A stretch of 64,000 nucleotides of DNA from Clavelina lepadiformis (lineage: Eukaryota > Chordata > Ascidiacea > Aplousobranchia > Clavelinidae). The notes under the pieces are model-generated. The model ran no database searches and was not told the DNA's origin. It saw only the letters and a program-made list of their open reading frames with translations. Both the position numbers and the translations under genes were made by a program. Shown here piece by piece: positions 12,487 through 25,260 of the stretch. Position 1 is the first letter of the stretch. Each line of letters opens with the position of its first letter. Where the stretch lies: assembly GCF_947623445.1 (NCBI RefSeq), contig NC_135243.1, positions 22,080,479-22,144,478 of the forward strand, read 5' to 3'.

Positions 12487-13310
12487 TGTATATTACGCCA
12501 CATCACGACCCTGTAACTCAAATACTTCAGCACCCGCATTAGTTTAATTAACTTCTTTTTAAGGATGTCGTCATACTGGTATTATTTTTAGATTTGTTGG
12601 ATTTGCATTTTCTGCTAACGAGAATCTCTTTTTGTTCTAAATGTTAAAACTGGCTAAAAACATTTTTAAAGCACAGTTTAAAAATAAAGACAGCGCAAAT
12701 TTTACATGCGACACCCCATCTATCTATTATTTTGCACAAAAGAAATCTAATAAACTTAATTGATGACCTTAAAAGCTATTCTCGTAAATTTCATTGAAAT
12801 TCGTGGAAAATATTTCTCAGAAATTTAGAGATTGACAGATAAACTTAGACTTACTTAAATAGTTTAAAAACTTCTTCACACTTTTGAAATTTATTTTCGC
12901 AAATGTCGTGAGTTTTGCAAATTGGTGAGAAACCGACAGTGCGTGATCAAGCTTTGAACTTTGGGAATAAAACATGACTAAGTTTTAGTCACAACGGAAT
13001 TTTTGTAAGTTTCACGATTTATAAAATTTTGAGCAAGAATGCAAATGTTTATGTTATTTCGTGATGATTTAAATACAAAGCGTTTTCAACTTGATCTGTA
13101 GTTTAATTCAATATTACATCATGTCTGGCAATATTTTTAAAATTGATAAACATTCTTTCATGTGATGGCATTTTACAATTAAATTTTTAGTGTTTTTTCT
13201 CTTTCCAATTGCCTACGAATTGAATGCAAATTTTTTTATGTATACAATAAACCATCCAAATCCGATATATGATTACATCATACACTGGCGAAAAAAGCAA
13301 ACAAATTGCG
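12487..13310. repeat. dispersed repeat, long copy 2
   Basis: Second long copy of the repeat at 9645-10500, in the same orientation and with the same order of shared blocks. Divergence is clearly visible by eye, so the copies are old. Confidence 0.6.
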
Positions 13311-14554
13311 CCATCCTAAATGTCTCTCCGCACAAGCTTTTTGAACACATCGTAGATGCAAGTCGCAAGTTAACCTGCGACCTTCAACCATCACATCACC
13401 TCAGGGATGTTTTCAAAAGTGTTTGCGTGGCATCCAATACTTTATATTTCTGTAAACCACCTTTATTGCAGCGCATTTGATGCGACCTATAATACTATAA
13501 AGAGCTAGTTTGCAAACCGTTACTGCATTTGACGCTCTTTTGAAAAATTGTATGACGAAAACCGAGAGCGGACGCTTCGTAGGATTTAGTTAGCATTCAC
13601 AAACGTGATTTTGCGTAAAACGTAATTTAGTTGTTAAGAATTCAGTGACTAACGTCACGTCGTAAATATATAATTTCATTATGACCACACTATGTTCAAC
13701 ACGGTTGACATTTTGTAATTGATGCAGTGACGCAAAATCTAGAGTAGAATACGCAAACGTTTCTACATTACGTAAATATAATTGCGTGGAATAAAGCATG
13801 GGAACTTTAAACAACGTTTCGAAGACGTTATATGCTATCATACAAATTGGGCCGAATTTTTCGGTAACAACTGACACGGACTGAGTATTATGAGCTAATG
13901 CGAAAGTGTTAAAACTTGTCGAACTATAGATTTGTAGTTTCAATAAACGACCTAATTTGGTAATTACCTTGTTTTTTTCGAATTTTAAAACAAGTTTAAC
14001 TGAAAACGCACTATACCATTAACACATGTTTATCTTGCAAATTTTACGCCCACGTATGCTTTCCCACTGGCGTGTCAAGTGGCCAAATATCAGACGAAGA
14101 TAAGAATATACCGAAAATTAATTACGACAAAGTTTCTTCTGTAACTTTATGGACCGATTAAAGGCATTTAGACTAATTAAATCAAGGCCATTAAATCAAC
14201 AACATTTTCCCGCGCTATTTGGTACCAGGGTCCACAGGAATCAATGTTTTAAAAATGTGAATTGCCAACCATTTTGGAAACGTTGTTAAGCATATTGAAC
14301 AATGCGGAGGCAAAACGCTCGGTTTTGCGCGTTATATCGTAAATATCTTTTTACTCAACAGCGCGGTAATCTCAAAACTCTGTCAAATTTTGAAGGTAAG
14401 CTTTTAAAATTTTACAATTACTTGTAGGTTTCCACATCAACGTGGACCATATTTCAAACGGCAGCCCGCAACCTAAGTAAACATAAGCTAACCATATAGG
14501 CGGAAATTTAGCATTTTTCCCATACAAAGTACTCCAAGAACAAGCAGCCTACCT

Positions 14555-15133
14555 TCACACCGGGTTCTTAACATTCCTCCCCAAATCGTTGGAAACAGTG
14601 ATGATTCCCGGATGCCTTACGTTTTTCTCCTGATCGCACGAGATCTCATCGGACAACAACTTGATCTCCTTGCTGCTGCAAGCTCTCTCGTTTGATGAGG
14701 ACGCAACACCACTGCTCTCTCCGCTGTAGAGCGACTTTAAGCTTCCCTCGTTGCTAATAGAAACGGCCGAGACCGCGTGCTTGTTTCCAGGAAGCGTTTT
14801 CGTTTCCTTGTCGAAAGCGAGATTGGCGAATCCGGTGTAATGACCTTTCTTCGCAGCGTCCAGGGCATCTTTGGTGGCATCTTTTGTGTCATCCGGATTC
14901 GACCTCATCTTTTCGATGTTGGGGATTGTGATCATGTACCACACGAACCAGAAGAGGACTCCAAAGAAGATGCTGATTCCTCCGATGTAGCCGACAAAAT
15001 CCGAGTAATTAAATCCTCCGACAATCCCAGCAATCATCAAAGGGATTCCGGCCAGGAGCAAAATCGCTCCGATGATGTAGATCGGGATGCATTTGGTCAA
15101 ATCGCCATTCCTTTTACAGCACGGAAATCTCAT
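14555..15133 (-). CDS. TMEM238-like two-pass membrane protein
   Basis: A single uninterrupted frame of 192 codons, GC-richer than its surroundings. After a basic Cys-containing start (MRFPCCKRNGDLTKC) come two hydrophobic helices, roughly residues 17-39 (IPIYIIGAILLLAGIPLMIA) and 45-68 (DFVGYIGGISIFFGVLFW), the second followed by FVWYMITIPNIEKM. The arrangement (short loop with D-F, 'YxGG', then W/WY and an 'I-E' exit) resembles the TMEM238 family of small membrane proteins, whose function is poorly known. The C-terminal half (about 110 residues) is polar and serine-rich and probably cytosolic. No intron is needed. The family call is from memory of the pattern; membrane topology is better supported than the name. 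Confidence 0.6.
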   Translation of the reverse strand: MRFPCCKRNGDLTKCIPIYIIGAILLLAGIPLMIAGIVGGFNYSDFVGYIGGISIFFGVLFWFVWYMITIPNIEKMRSNPDDTKDATKDALDAAKKGHYTGFANLAFDKETKTLPGNKHAVSAVSISNEGSLKSLYSGESSGVASSSNERACSSKEIKLLSDEISCDQEKNVRHPGIITVSNDLGRNVKNPV

Positions 15134-18100
15134 TTTTTAATCTTTTGTGTCGTAACAAAGAACATATAATTCCGACACAGAGTAATAGGTTAACTGTCTT
15201 CCTTGTTAAAATATCAGTTCATGTATAATTCATAACACGTTTCCCGCTCGTTTACGTCGGTCGTCTGTAAAAACATGTTTCTTAACAACAGGTTTTCAAG
15301 GAAAAGCTCCAGAATAAGACGCTATTCAACAATATCTAAGCACATGAAAGACGCAATGCTAGTATGTTACCCTCCACACGATAAAGACGACAACGAATCA
15401 TGTCTATCAAGGCTGTTTGCTTAACAGTTAGCCACTGACAGGTTTAAATTGTTGATTGAATCTGAAACTTGTTACATAGATAGAAAGTTCTCGCTAGTAC
15501 GACGAAGATCACCGGTTGCGCTCTTTTCAACGCTTTGCTTGCAACTACGTGTACATCTATGTAAAGAATGTTATATAAAACTTGTTACATTACACACGCT
15601 GCATTGTAGGGAAACGGATATAACGCTAATTTGTTTTGCACAAATTTCCACGTAGTTGTCTAAATGTCTCTTTCTCCGTAAGGGAAATCATTTCCCCTGG
15701 ATTCTTGATTCACTTGAACGGCCGTAATCGCAATTTTCAGCGACGTGACTTTAAGTTCGTTGCAAGTGGCCCGCCACAAACTGAATACTGGGATTTTTCT
15801 TCTGCTATATATAAGCGTGGCAATATTACGTCACAGTACGATAAACGCGCGACCTAGCAGCTATTTATAGAACAGTTCGTGCACTGCATACATTAAAAAA
15901 AAACGAAATATTTCACTTTCGACAATTAGAGACTTTTTTTGCGGGAAGCGCTTTACACAAAGCCCCTCGGCCGCACCAATACCTCTGATACCGCGACGTA
16001 AGCGAATAACATCATATTATATCTGTGCGTCGTTATCCGTCATCCACAACCAGCGTGGTTTATGGTTTGCATTTAGGAAAACTTGACTCTATTTTACCAA
16101 GCCGCTTTCCCACTAACCTATTTGCCGATAACTTAACATTCTACAGTGGTTTGAAGTCTGAACAACTTGCGTTTTAGAACCTGTTTCCTCCGATCTTAAG
16201 ATCCAATCAAGTATTTGCATAATTCATATTGTTCTGTCCTTTTTGTATGCTACAAGAATAGGCAATTATTCGCTTATAATGCTTTCAAACCACCGTGTTT
16301 ATTTTTGGAGCTAAGGCCACAAACTGATTCCTCCACAAACTTACTTGCATGCTACAGTACAACATTGCTCACATTATCCACGTGGGAATAACTCTATTAA
16401 TGAAGTTGTCATTAACATGAAAGGGCTGATTTCCCAATTCAGCGGCAACGTTGCCACAACCTAACACCACCGTTCCATTTGAAAGCCCTCATCAATACAA
16501 TAAACAGAATACGTAATTAACATAAACAAATGGCCCTTAACGTCAGTACGCAGAAACAACAGAACCTCAATATAGGAGATTACGTCATAACCGTTGGATG
16601 CATAACGACGTTCAATGAAGAAAAGTACCCTGGTTATCTTAAGTTAGTTTCAGTTCTTTAAAACTAGCCAAGTATATTTGTTGTCCATGAGTTTGCGAAA
16701 TTCTGATTAACAAGTTTCTGTGTTGCACAAGACCATTTTTTGCTATTTTAGGAGAGTATCAGTGTAAACATCACAATGCTTATTATAACGCATTTCATGT
16801 CGCGTTCAAAATACCGTTGATATGATCGTTACATAGTCGAAACACAATAAACAAAACAACGGAAAACTTACAAGGCATCGAAAATAAGAAAAGGTTAAAA
16901 GTTGCCAACGATCGACCTTTGCTCACTATTATGACGTGGAAAAAGGATTTTTCAAAATAACGGAAGCGTTTTTTCCGTCGTTAACTGCGTTGTTAGTCAC
17001 TTTTTATAGATGGTCGATAACAACCTTAAAAAATTATGGGATGGAAATTAGGTCAGACATTGTCTGCACTTTGGACCATACACAAAATATCAACCATCTT
17101 TCAGCTATACTAGGCTAATACGTGAATCGTTTAAAGTTCTTAGCACATTCACCAAAAGCAACAGATAATTAGCTGTGTATTCTCCGTATTACATAAATTA
17201 CGTGCCAAATATCTTCCAGCGGCCATAAAATATGACTCAAAATTTGACAGGAAATTTTGGCACGAAGGAAAGACATTTCACTGAACAAGCTACGCTAGCT
17301 AATACAAACACATACCATGCTGCTATGAGCTAGGCCTAAAGGGCTCCGGTTCATTTTTATTCAAGCGAAACAGAACCGTTTTCAGTTATTTGCACTGTTA
17401 TACTTGGTGCGTGGTTACCTTAAAATTTGTGTTGCCTTTGCGTGAACACAAAAAGTCAACTGAAATGGGCACGCATCAATAAACACGTGTCGTCACGGCA
17501 CACCTTGTGATCTTACCAGTATTATGACGACACAATAGACAAGACGATTGTTTACCTTTGACTACCCAGTTTAACAGCGTTAAAAGAAATTTAATGGTCT
17601 CAAAAATTCCGATTGAGGATAAGCGCATTACATAACATCCACTAATCCAGGCTAATTTTTTGACTTAAAACCATTTCTGTTGAAGCTAAACTGACACCCT
17701 GCCGTTGTGTTAACTCTAATTTCTATTGTTCCTCTTGCGTTGTAAGTTATGCGTTATAATGAATGGGAACTGGTACCGGTTTTTGAACGCGAAATTTGAT
17801 ATAGCAGAGTTATGCCTCGAGGTAAAGCTGATGACAAAGTACGGTCGCCAACACATTACAGCATTAAACCATACGGCCACGGGCATATGACAGCACAGAT
17901 AATAGGTTATTTGCTTGATTCTTACGACACTAACTAATCAGCGAGTGTTATTACTAAAGACTTGAAACCTTATATACACCATTAACACCAAAGCACTAGC
18001 TTGCCACGACTACCTAGGAGCTTGGGTCAAATTTAAAATTAAATTTGTATTGGCGTAAAAATGGTTTTAGCCATGGTTTTGAGCAAATTAATATTCTTCA

Positions 18101-20410
18101 GTATGCAGTGATGGCTTATCGAAAATGCTGCCAGCTTTTAAAATACATTCAAACTTTCAAACAGGTAATCGACGCCTACTTAACTACGCCTATTCAACTA
18201 TGGCTCTCTGCAATCACATCTATAAGTTAAAAACATATTTCCTTGCTAAAATATAGACTACAGCAACGGTTCTCCTTGTTTACAGGTGTCTAAAGATGAA
18301 CAACATAAAAAAGATTAAATGAGTTTGGCTGCCTATAACTGGGTCTGAATAAAATGTACTTAAAGTCTTAAACCAAGTTGTTAAAAATCAACAGAGTTGG
18401 CTTCTATTGCGTCATAATGGTATCGTTTTTCAACACTGTATTGTTATGGTTGTAGAAATGCTCTTACGACTTTAACATTGTGGGTCAGAATCTTGCAATG
18501 GTAAAACTTTGGAATAATTGTATCAATGCTACAATGTCACTGCTACTGCCACAATCCCGTGTTAATAGCTGCGAAGACTTCACCTAATTTGTAAAAAAAT
18601 AAAACTGTCTTGGCTACTGCACCTTTTATCCAATCCGACTTACAGTAATATTGGTAAGTACATTTGGTGTTACTAAATAACATGTCAAATACATATGTTC
18701 TCTTGTCAATGCATTATAAGTATGAATTCTATGACCCCGTACATATCAGTTTAGATATATTAACTACAAATAATTTCCGGTAAGGCAGCATGACTTGCGT
18801 GGCGTCACTCTTTGAAGCTGTGTCACGTCACACGCGCGATGAAGGTTGGCAAGCTGGCATATTGCCGATAGTAGTTCGATGACAAACAGCACTGGATCCA
18901 TTGCGTGTGAAAGCAGGCTTGTGAGGGCGTAATTTTCTATAGTGTGACGTCATTATTGATATAAATACGTGGATCAAATTTTGCTATGGGCTGACGCTCA
19001 TAATTTTGCTGTAAAATTTCCATCTTTACTTGTAGTATCATGATTAATTTTCAAAAGTATACAAAAATTAAACTTGCGGTTGGGTATAGTAGACAAAAAA
19101 TTGACAAGTTTGTTTCCATTCATGAACGTCGGACACAGTTGATAGGTTGGTGTTTTAATACAAGCAGTACCATTATTTTGCCAACCAACTCTACCATTAC
19201 TTCCAGTCCAAAATTATGAGCGTGGCGAAAATTGAAAAATGAGTGAATTACTTACATGAAGCTTTTTTTCGGTTGAAACTGTATTTTGCATTTTGCTGTT
19301 TGATTGCGCATTCTAGCGTGGTTTCAAATCAATCAAAATGAACGTAAGGTGACGCTCTTGGCAACTACAGCTTTGAAAATCAGTGGTTTCTTCTTATTTA
19401 AGATGGATCTACAAATTTACATTGTTTTAAGTTCGCTAAATCACTCACTAGACTAATTTAAAGAAACGTTAACAGTAACAGAGAATAATCCCAGCATGAA
19501 CTTTACGCAGAGTAAGAAATTCAAAACACTTAATGAGCTATCAGTTATATAAGAACTGAAAGTTTGTCCCCAAAGTTTAATGGTAAAATTAATTGATATA
19601 TCCAAGGCATATTGACATAAACATTAACACATGCGGTCTACAAAGATATTTTTCAATATCAGAAACACTTACTCAAAAGCTAGCCATCAAAATTGTGATA
19701 CAGGGGACGAATTTACACCGCATAGAAATGACCTTTGATACCAATTAAAACGTCACAATCTAATTAGAGAACTGCGATAACGTCGTGACGTTTAAAACCA
19801 ACAAAATTGTTTGCGTTTGGTAAATAACCAAGGTCACACAATGTATAATACTTCCCCATGTCGTTTGCTGTAACTCGGCTTATTGTGGTGTCTTTTGTGT
19901 AGAGATACTTTGAGGATGTTTTCGGAGATCTTTTTTTTAAGTATCCTTTAGTTTGCCAAACTTATATTAGGCAAATATTTGAACACGCTCGGTTGGATAC
20001 TTATGGTTCTATATTGTTCCAGCATTTATGAGAGTAAATTTATTGCTGGTAAATGTAAGATTTGGACAAAAAGTGTTCAGAAATTATTGATTTATAACGA
20101 CAGAACTAAATTAGTGACATTCATTCGAGAGGTAACACACAAACGTTGTAAATAAATTGCCGAAATGGAGACCAGAAAACCTTATTTCACCGCCAAATAC
20201 GTAAAGTGTAGGCTGAAAAGTGACAGAAAGACAAAAAGAAGAACAAATCACTTGTGTTAGCAGCCAAATGTACAACTTTAGAAATGCGTTTTTATGACAT
20301 GTTATACCAGGTATATATTTATACATACAGCTTGTTTAAGTCTGACGTCATGAAAAGCAGTTCAAGACCAAGTCGTGAAATTTTTTTTCGCTTCTTATTA
20401 AAGGCAAAGG
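15134..20410. other. gene-free stretch
   Basis: About 5 kb of AT-rich sequence with no exon chain, RNA gene or intact transposon that I can recognise. One TGACGTCA octamer lies at 18945. Confidence 0.4.
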
Positions 20411-20512
20411 TTTCAGGCCAATGTTCCCTCTAAGCTGCGCGCGTGCGCAAATGCGCACTACTGACACGGTCTTCGCGCACAGAAATTCTGTGCTGCGCAC
20501 AAGAAAAGAATC

Positions 20513-20862
20513 AAGGGACCGGGTAAAATCTGGACACGACGCAATTCGCGGATCGTCTTTGGACGGTTGAAATGGACGATTTTTGCGTAAGCGTCCATGG
20601 ACGATTTTAGGATAAGCTTAAATAGCGGATATGAGGAAAACGTGCATGGACGGTTTTGGGATATACTTAAATAGTGGATATGACAAAAGTGTCCATGGAC
20701 AGTTATGGAATAGGCTGAAATAGTGGATATGATGAAATTGTCCATGGATGGTTTTGGGATAGGCTTAAACAGTGAACATGATAAGAGCGTCCATGAATAT
20801 TTTTTGTGATAAGCTGAGCTGACAGGAGAGAAGTGATTATCATTGTCCATCCAATAAAAACT
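20513..20862 (+). repeat. left inverted arm made of ~57-60 bp tandem repeats
   Basis: Units of the form 'gtccatggacggttttgggat' shortened by variants, each followed by 'aggcttaaatagtggatatga', recur about five times. The block ends in a unique tail containing 'gataagctgagctgacagg'. Its reverse complement is at 22812-23092, which has fewer units. Further units of the same repeat continue at about 20885-21070. Confidence 0.8.
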
Positions 20863-21111
20863 TGTTTAAAGCAGTGGTTTCGAGATCGACCATGAACGAC
20901 TTTATGCTAAGCTTAAGTAGCGGATACGAGAAAACGTCCATAGACTGTTTCGGGATAGGCTTAATTTAGTGGATATAATAAAAGTGTCGATGGACAGTTA
21001 TGGAATAGGCTTAAATAGTGGAAATGATGAAATTGTCCATGGACGGTTTTGGGATAGGATACAGTGAGTATGATGAAACTTTTGGGTATTGTAAGTGTAA
21101 GCTATTTTAGA

Positions 21112-22021
21112 TACAGTATTTTTTTAATAGAAACCACCCTCGAATAGAAACCGCACGATTTGATTAAAAATACAGTAAACAATAAAAACCGCCCTCGCAT
21201 AGAAACAGCAGAAGACAATGCTGAAATCTCTTCGGTATAATATAAAGGTCATTGAGAGCTTGCACATGCGAAAAACAGCAGTTTTCACATTGTAGTAGTG
21301 ATCGGATAGTAATAGAATAAAACCCTTTTGTCAAAATAGAGCACAGAATTTTATTGTTATCTAATCCAGGGATTCTCAAACTTTTTTGTTCTGCGACCCA
21401 ATTTTGAAAAAGATATTTCTATGCGACCCCATTTTGGGGACATTCACGTTAATAACATTAAAACGGGGTTAGTTCTTTTGTCTATTAAGACTAGGGTTAA
21501 TTAGGATATCAATAATTAATTTACAGCAATCACAGCGTAACTATGCATCAATTGTTACGATTGGTTATATTTTATCGTTCGACATTTCACACCAACGGTT
21601 GCGGTCAATCCTTCAAAAAGGCATTTCTTCGAAATGGATAGCCTATTAACATGACAATTAAAATATTTAATAGCCTTTTTCCATGTGCACAGGCCGGGCT
21701 GGTTGTAAAGTCATCAAGGACCACTTACATAACTGCCCTAAAATGCAGTCATTTCCATGTGAATTTTTGAAAAACTTGGCCACTTCAGATTGACATCATG
21801 GTAAGACGACAACCTACCGGCACTAGACCAAAATTACGATCCCAAAGTTTCATTACGCGACCCCATTTGGGGTCGCGACCCATAGTTTGAAAAGCGCTGA
21901 TCTAATCAACACTACCGGAACTTCATGTAATAAAAATAGAAGCCGCCCTCAAATAGAAGCCGCACAAAACCTTCAAAAATAAAAAATAGTAGCCGCGGTT
22001 TCTATTCAAGAAAATACGGTA
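21112..22021. mobile_element. Tc1/mariner-like non-autonomous element (TA target)
   Basis: Ends resemble each other as inverted repeats: 'cagtatttttttaatagaaa' at 21114 and, read on the other strand, 'ccgtattttcttgaatagaa' ending at 22019. Both are followed by 'accgc'. A TA dinucleotide flanks each side (21112-21113 and 22020-21). Sub-terminal 'atagaaaccgccctcg'-type motifs are repeated on both sides. No transposase is present. Confidence 0.6.
21359..21907. mobile_element. hAT-like MITE nested inside the Tc1-like element
   Basis: Element 21367-21899 begins 'cagggattctcaaactt' and ends 'agtttgaaaagcgctg', an imperfect inverted repeat. It is flanked by an exact 8-bp duplication 'atctaatc' (21359-21366 and 21900-21907). 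Inner ends carry facing 'gcgaccccatttt' and 'gcgaccccatttggggtcgc' motifs. Confidence 0.85.
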
Positions 22022-22179
22022 ATTGTTATGTGCTAATGGCAAATTTTTTCATGGCACTTGGGATAAATGAATGTTTCAGCACAGAAAACATGAAAGGCAA
22101 CAAGACAGTCTGAATTGTGGCCCACATGCTTTCAAGGTATTTTTAGAAAGGATGTATCCAAATTTGTGAAGATTAAGTA

Positions 22180-22534
22180 TATATGTAACGATTATTTTCT
22201 CGCTCAGTGAGCCAGGTTTTAATTTCACGCTTACGGTGAACCGCGACACCAATAACTGTGAGTCACTTTCCACTGTGAATTGAGTAGCGTTATCACGCTA
22301 ATAAACCAAACCGACGATCCTCGAAAAGCCACATTTTATTGGTCTCAGCCAGACGCCGACTCAGACTTTTTCTTTTCTAAAATCGCACAATCTTTATATA
22401 CAACCAGGGTGCCAAAACACGTGATTAAAATAGTTCAACAAACGCGTACACGGTGCTGATTGGTAAAAACGCTCGCTTCAAACGAAAATACGATGATAAG
22501 TAACAACATGTGGGGACAAAGTCCGTAACATATA
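22180..22534. mobile_element. probable solo LTR
   Basis: The segment 22184-22530 (347 bp) starts TGTAACG, ends CGTAACA, and has the 4-bp direct duplication 'tata' on both sides (22180-22183 and 22531-22534). It contains 'tttatata' near 22394 and 'aataaa' near 22301. Single-copy and without adjacent retroelement genes, it fits a solo LTR left by recombination. TATA-like target sites can match by chance in AT-rich DNA. Confidence 0.45.
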
Positions 22535-22811
22535 ATCACTATTATCATGATCACTATTTGGCATCACAATGTATAATTGCGTATATTCCTAAAATCAAAT
22601 TGGATTTTAAGGAATTGTGAAAAATAGCTTTTCTATCCCAAGCAAGGTTGCACATTATTCAGACCCAGAATGGAAAGCTTGCTGTTCTTGGGTGAGAAAT
22701 CCCCTGTGCAATAAGATGAAATAATAGCCATCATACGCCCAATTAATTTAACTTCTCCCCCGCGTTCACATTCAAATATTGAGTGGACACAACACCTTTC
22801 AAATACATTAA

Positions 22812-23092
22812 AATTGAGTTTTTATTGGATGGACAATGATAATCACTTCTCTCCTGTCAGCTCAGCTTATCACAAAAATTATTCATGGACGCTCTTATCG
22901 TGTTCACTGTGTAAGCCTATCCCAAAACCATCCATGGACAATTTCATCATTTCCACTATTTAAGCCTATTCCATAACTGTCCATGGACACTTTTGTCATA
23001 TCCACTATTTAAGCTTATCCTAAAATCGTCCATTTTCAACCGTCCATGGACGATCCGCGGATTGCGTCGTGTCCAGATTTTACTCGGTGCCA
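22812..23092 (-). repeat. right inverted arm of the same tandem repeat
   Basis: Reverse complement of 20513-20862, including the unique tail 'cctgtcagctcagcttatc' and the outer block 'gcgtcgtgtccagatttta'. Together the two arms make the element foldback-like. Confidence 0.8.
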
Positions 23093-23693
23093 AAAATCAA
23101 ACTTGAATTGAAAATATAATAAACGCATAATAATGGCCGCAGTGAGCACGTCTGATGTTGCTCACAGTGGTCCAAGAGACCGCTCAGGGAGTTAGTGTGT
23201 TTGCTCAGACTCGTGAAAAATTAGAGGGAACATTGTTTCAGGCCTTTGTGACGTGTAAACATTATAACGTTCGTAAATTTGTGAATTAACGATATTGAAG
23301 AGACGGGTAAGTGCGAAAACAAGTTAAGCATTAACCGAAGAAGACTTGTCATTGAGTATATCCTGTATATAGATGTTAGGCTATTAGCCTACAGTAAAAG
23401 TTGGCTAGCTTGAATTCGGTCAATTTAAAACTGCGGGTGAATCGAAACAACTTTACCGGTTTTGGCAAAGTTAATTTTACGATCTTTCACTGAAAGCTCC
23501 TTCATCTTAAAGTTCGCAACAACCTTCAGTTAAAAGTTCGTATAAAGATGCCTGAAACCTTAGAAAGGAACAATCATAACAGAGACAAGTAAAGCAGCTA
23601 TACTATTAATATAAATACATATATGCAGCTAATGAAGGTTAAGATGACCCAAGTAGGCTACATTGTGTTAGAAAAATCTGATTACTAAGTAGG

Positions 23694-24103
23694 CTATAGA
23701 TCAGGGGTGGGCAAATTTGTTCAATGAAAGAGTCATTTGCGGAAAAATATAAACACCAGCGAGCCGCAAAATCAGTAATGATTGTCAATTTGGTTATTAT
23801 ACTATTAGTAGTCATTTTGGGATATTACTTTTTAACTAAAAGACCCATAAAAACATGTTGGTGAGGTGCATTTTGACAACCTTTGCCATAGAGTATAGAA
23901 TCTATACCTGAAAACAATGTCGGAATCGATGTCTAGTGTTACGTCATAAACGAAATCCTGGCCTAAATAAAGAAAAAATAGACAGAAACTTTCATAAACG
24001 GTACTCTTGGTAGCCTTTATATTTTTTGGAATTTTACGATTCGACTAGAAGAGCCACAAAAAACATGCCGGAGAGCCGCAGTTTGCCCACGTCTGCTATA
24101 GAT
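23694..24103. mobile_element. hAT-like MITE with perfect 8-bp TSD
   Basis: Element 23702-24095 (394 bp) begins 'caggggtgggcaaattt' and ends 'gtttgcccacgtctg', an imperfect 14-bp inverted repeat. The exact duplication 'ctatagat' flanks it (23694-23701 and 24096-24103). Sub-terminal 'gagccgc' motifs face each other. A 170-bp member of the same family lies in reverse orientation at 34720-34889. Confidence 0.9.
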
Positions 24104-25260
24104 GATTAAGATAGCGGATGCAATGCATTTGGGCATTACCTACACTATGTTTAATGCCACAGCCGTTTTTGGAGAAAAGAAAACTTTATTTTCTACCAAA
24201 AATGTTGTACACGAAAAAAAACGCCATAATTGAATACTAAAATGCGTCTAATATGACCCAGCCACGCATTTTTGGTCACTTGCTGGCGATTTTATCAACT
24301 TCGAGTAACACAAAACTTCGGAAAACTTGAAGTAATTTGATCTGTTTCTTTAGCTTAGAGTTAACGAGCTTCCATTCTATTGCCTAAAGGGCCTAAACGT
24401 ATGGCCAGCTTATGCTTATTATGACGCGTGAGCAATTATGACGTAACAATGCGAAACCAACACGCGTTATGTTTGATTCAGGTACGGTTGCAGGAATGCA
24501 GGTGTATGCCCAGCTACTGTAAAGTGTTTGGGTTGAAATTACAATTAAGTTGCAGCCTGCTTGTTGTTATTCACACCATAGATTCACTTGATCCAGATAG
24601 CAACCATTCAGCACCTGGTTTCCACATTGTGACGTCATAATTATAGCGATTTCCGTAACAACTAGCGGAAAAATTGCAGATTTTTGCGACATGTTTTCGG
24701 CGGTAATTGCTTTACCGACAAAGATTATGAAAAGTTATTTTGTATATTTACTGACATTTTATTCGGATTGAAGTTTAAAGTTAAAGTTATTGCAGCAATT
24801 TGATTGCATTCATAATGCTATGCATTTGATTCAGTTGAATGACAACTCAATTAAATGAAAAACAAATGTGTTTGGTATACTGTACTCTCATTTGTCAAAT
24901 GTTGTCTATGAAAGATTTCAATTTTCTTGTTGAAAGCTGTTTGTAGAATGTTACTAACGATTGAATTATAGCAACGCTGCTGTGCTTCAACAACCGAATA
25001 TCGATTTAAATCTTGTTTGCAGCGGTGTCGGAAATCAGTTTTAGCTTTCCATAGTGTTGGCAGTTTTATGACGAAAGGAGCTTTCTGAGAGCAAGGAAAA
25101 AGTTATAAAAGTGTTTAACGAAAAATTACCTTTCAAGTTTGAAGTCAAATTCGTAAATAGCATAAAAAGAATGCTTTAACCATAAAGGTGTTTTGGTCCC
25201 AGGGTTGTCGTAGAGATTTATCTGCAGTTCTTAAAGTAATCTTCTACTTATCACTACAAA
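24104..25260. other. no supported gene
   Basis: Spacer upstream of the globin gene. The frame at 24428-24640 has no recognisable domain. One TGACGTCA octamer is at 24630. An acceptor-like 'ttatctgcag' ends about 35 bases before the globin ATG. Confidence 0.4.

Larger units (their letters stand above)
20411..23243. mobile_element. hAT-like element with TSD, carrying nested insertions
   Basis: The element spans 20419-23235. Its ends are 'caatgttccctctaa' and 'ttagagggaacattg', a perfect 15-bp terminal inverted repeat, and it is flanked by an 8-bp target-site duplication 'tttcaggc' (20411-20418 and 23236-23243). An 8-bp TSD is typical of hAT transposons. No transposase frame is seen, so it is non-autonomous. 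Inside are two facing copies of a tandem repeat (see the arm entries), a Tc1/mariner-like insertion and a probable solo LTR. Confidence 0.85.

Noticed and set aside
13590-13943. 117-codon minus-strand ORF
   Set aside because: No signal peptide, domain or splice support, and composition typical of chance frames in this DNA.
20458-20850. 130-codon minus-strand ORF
   Set aside because: It lies in the tandem-repeat arm of a non-autonomous transposon and its protein is simply the repeat translated.
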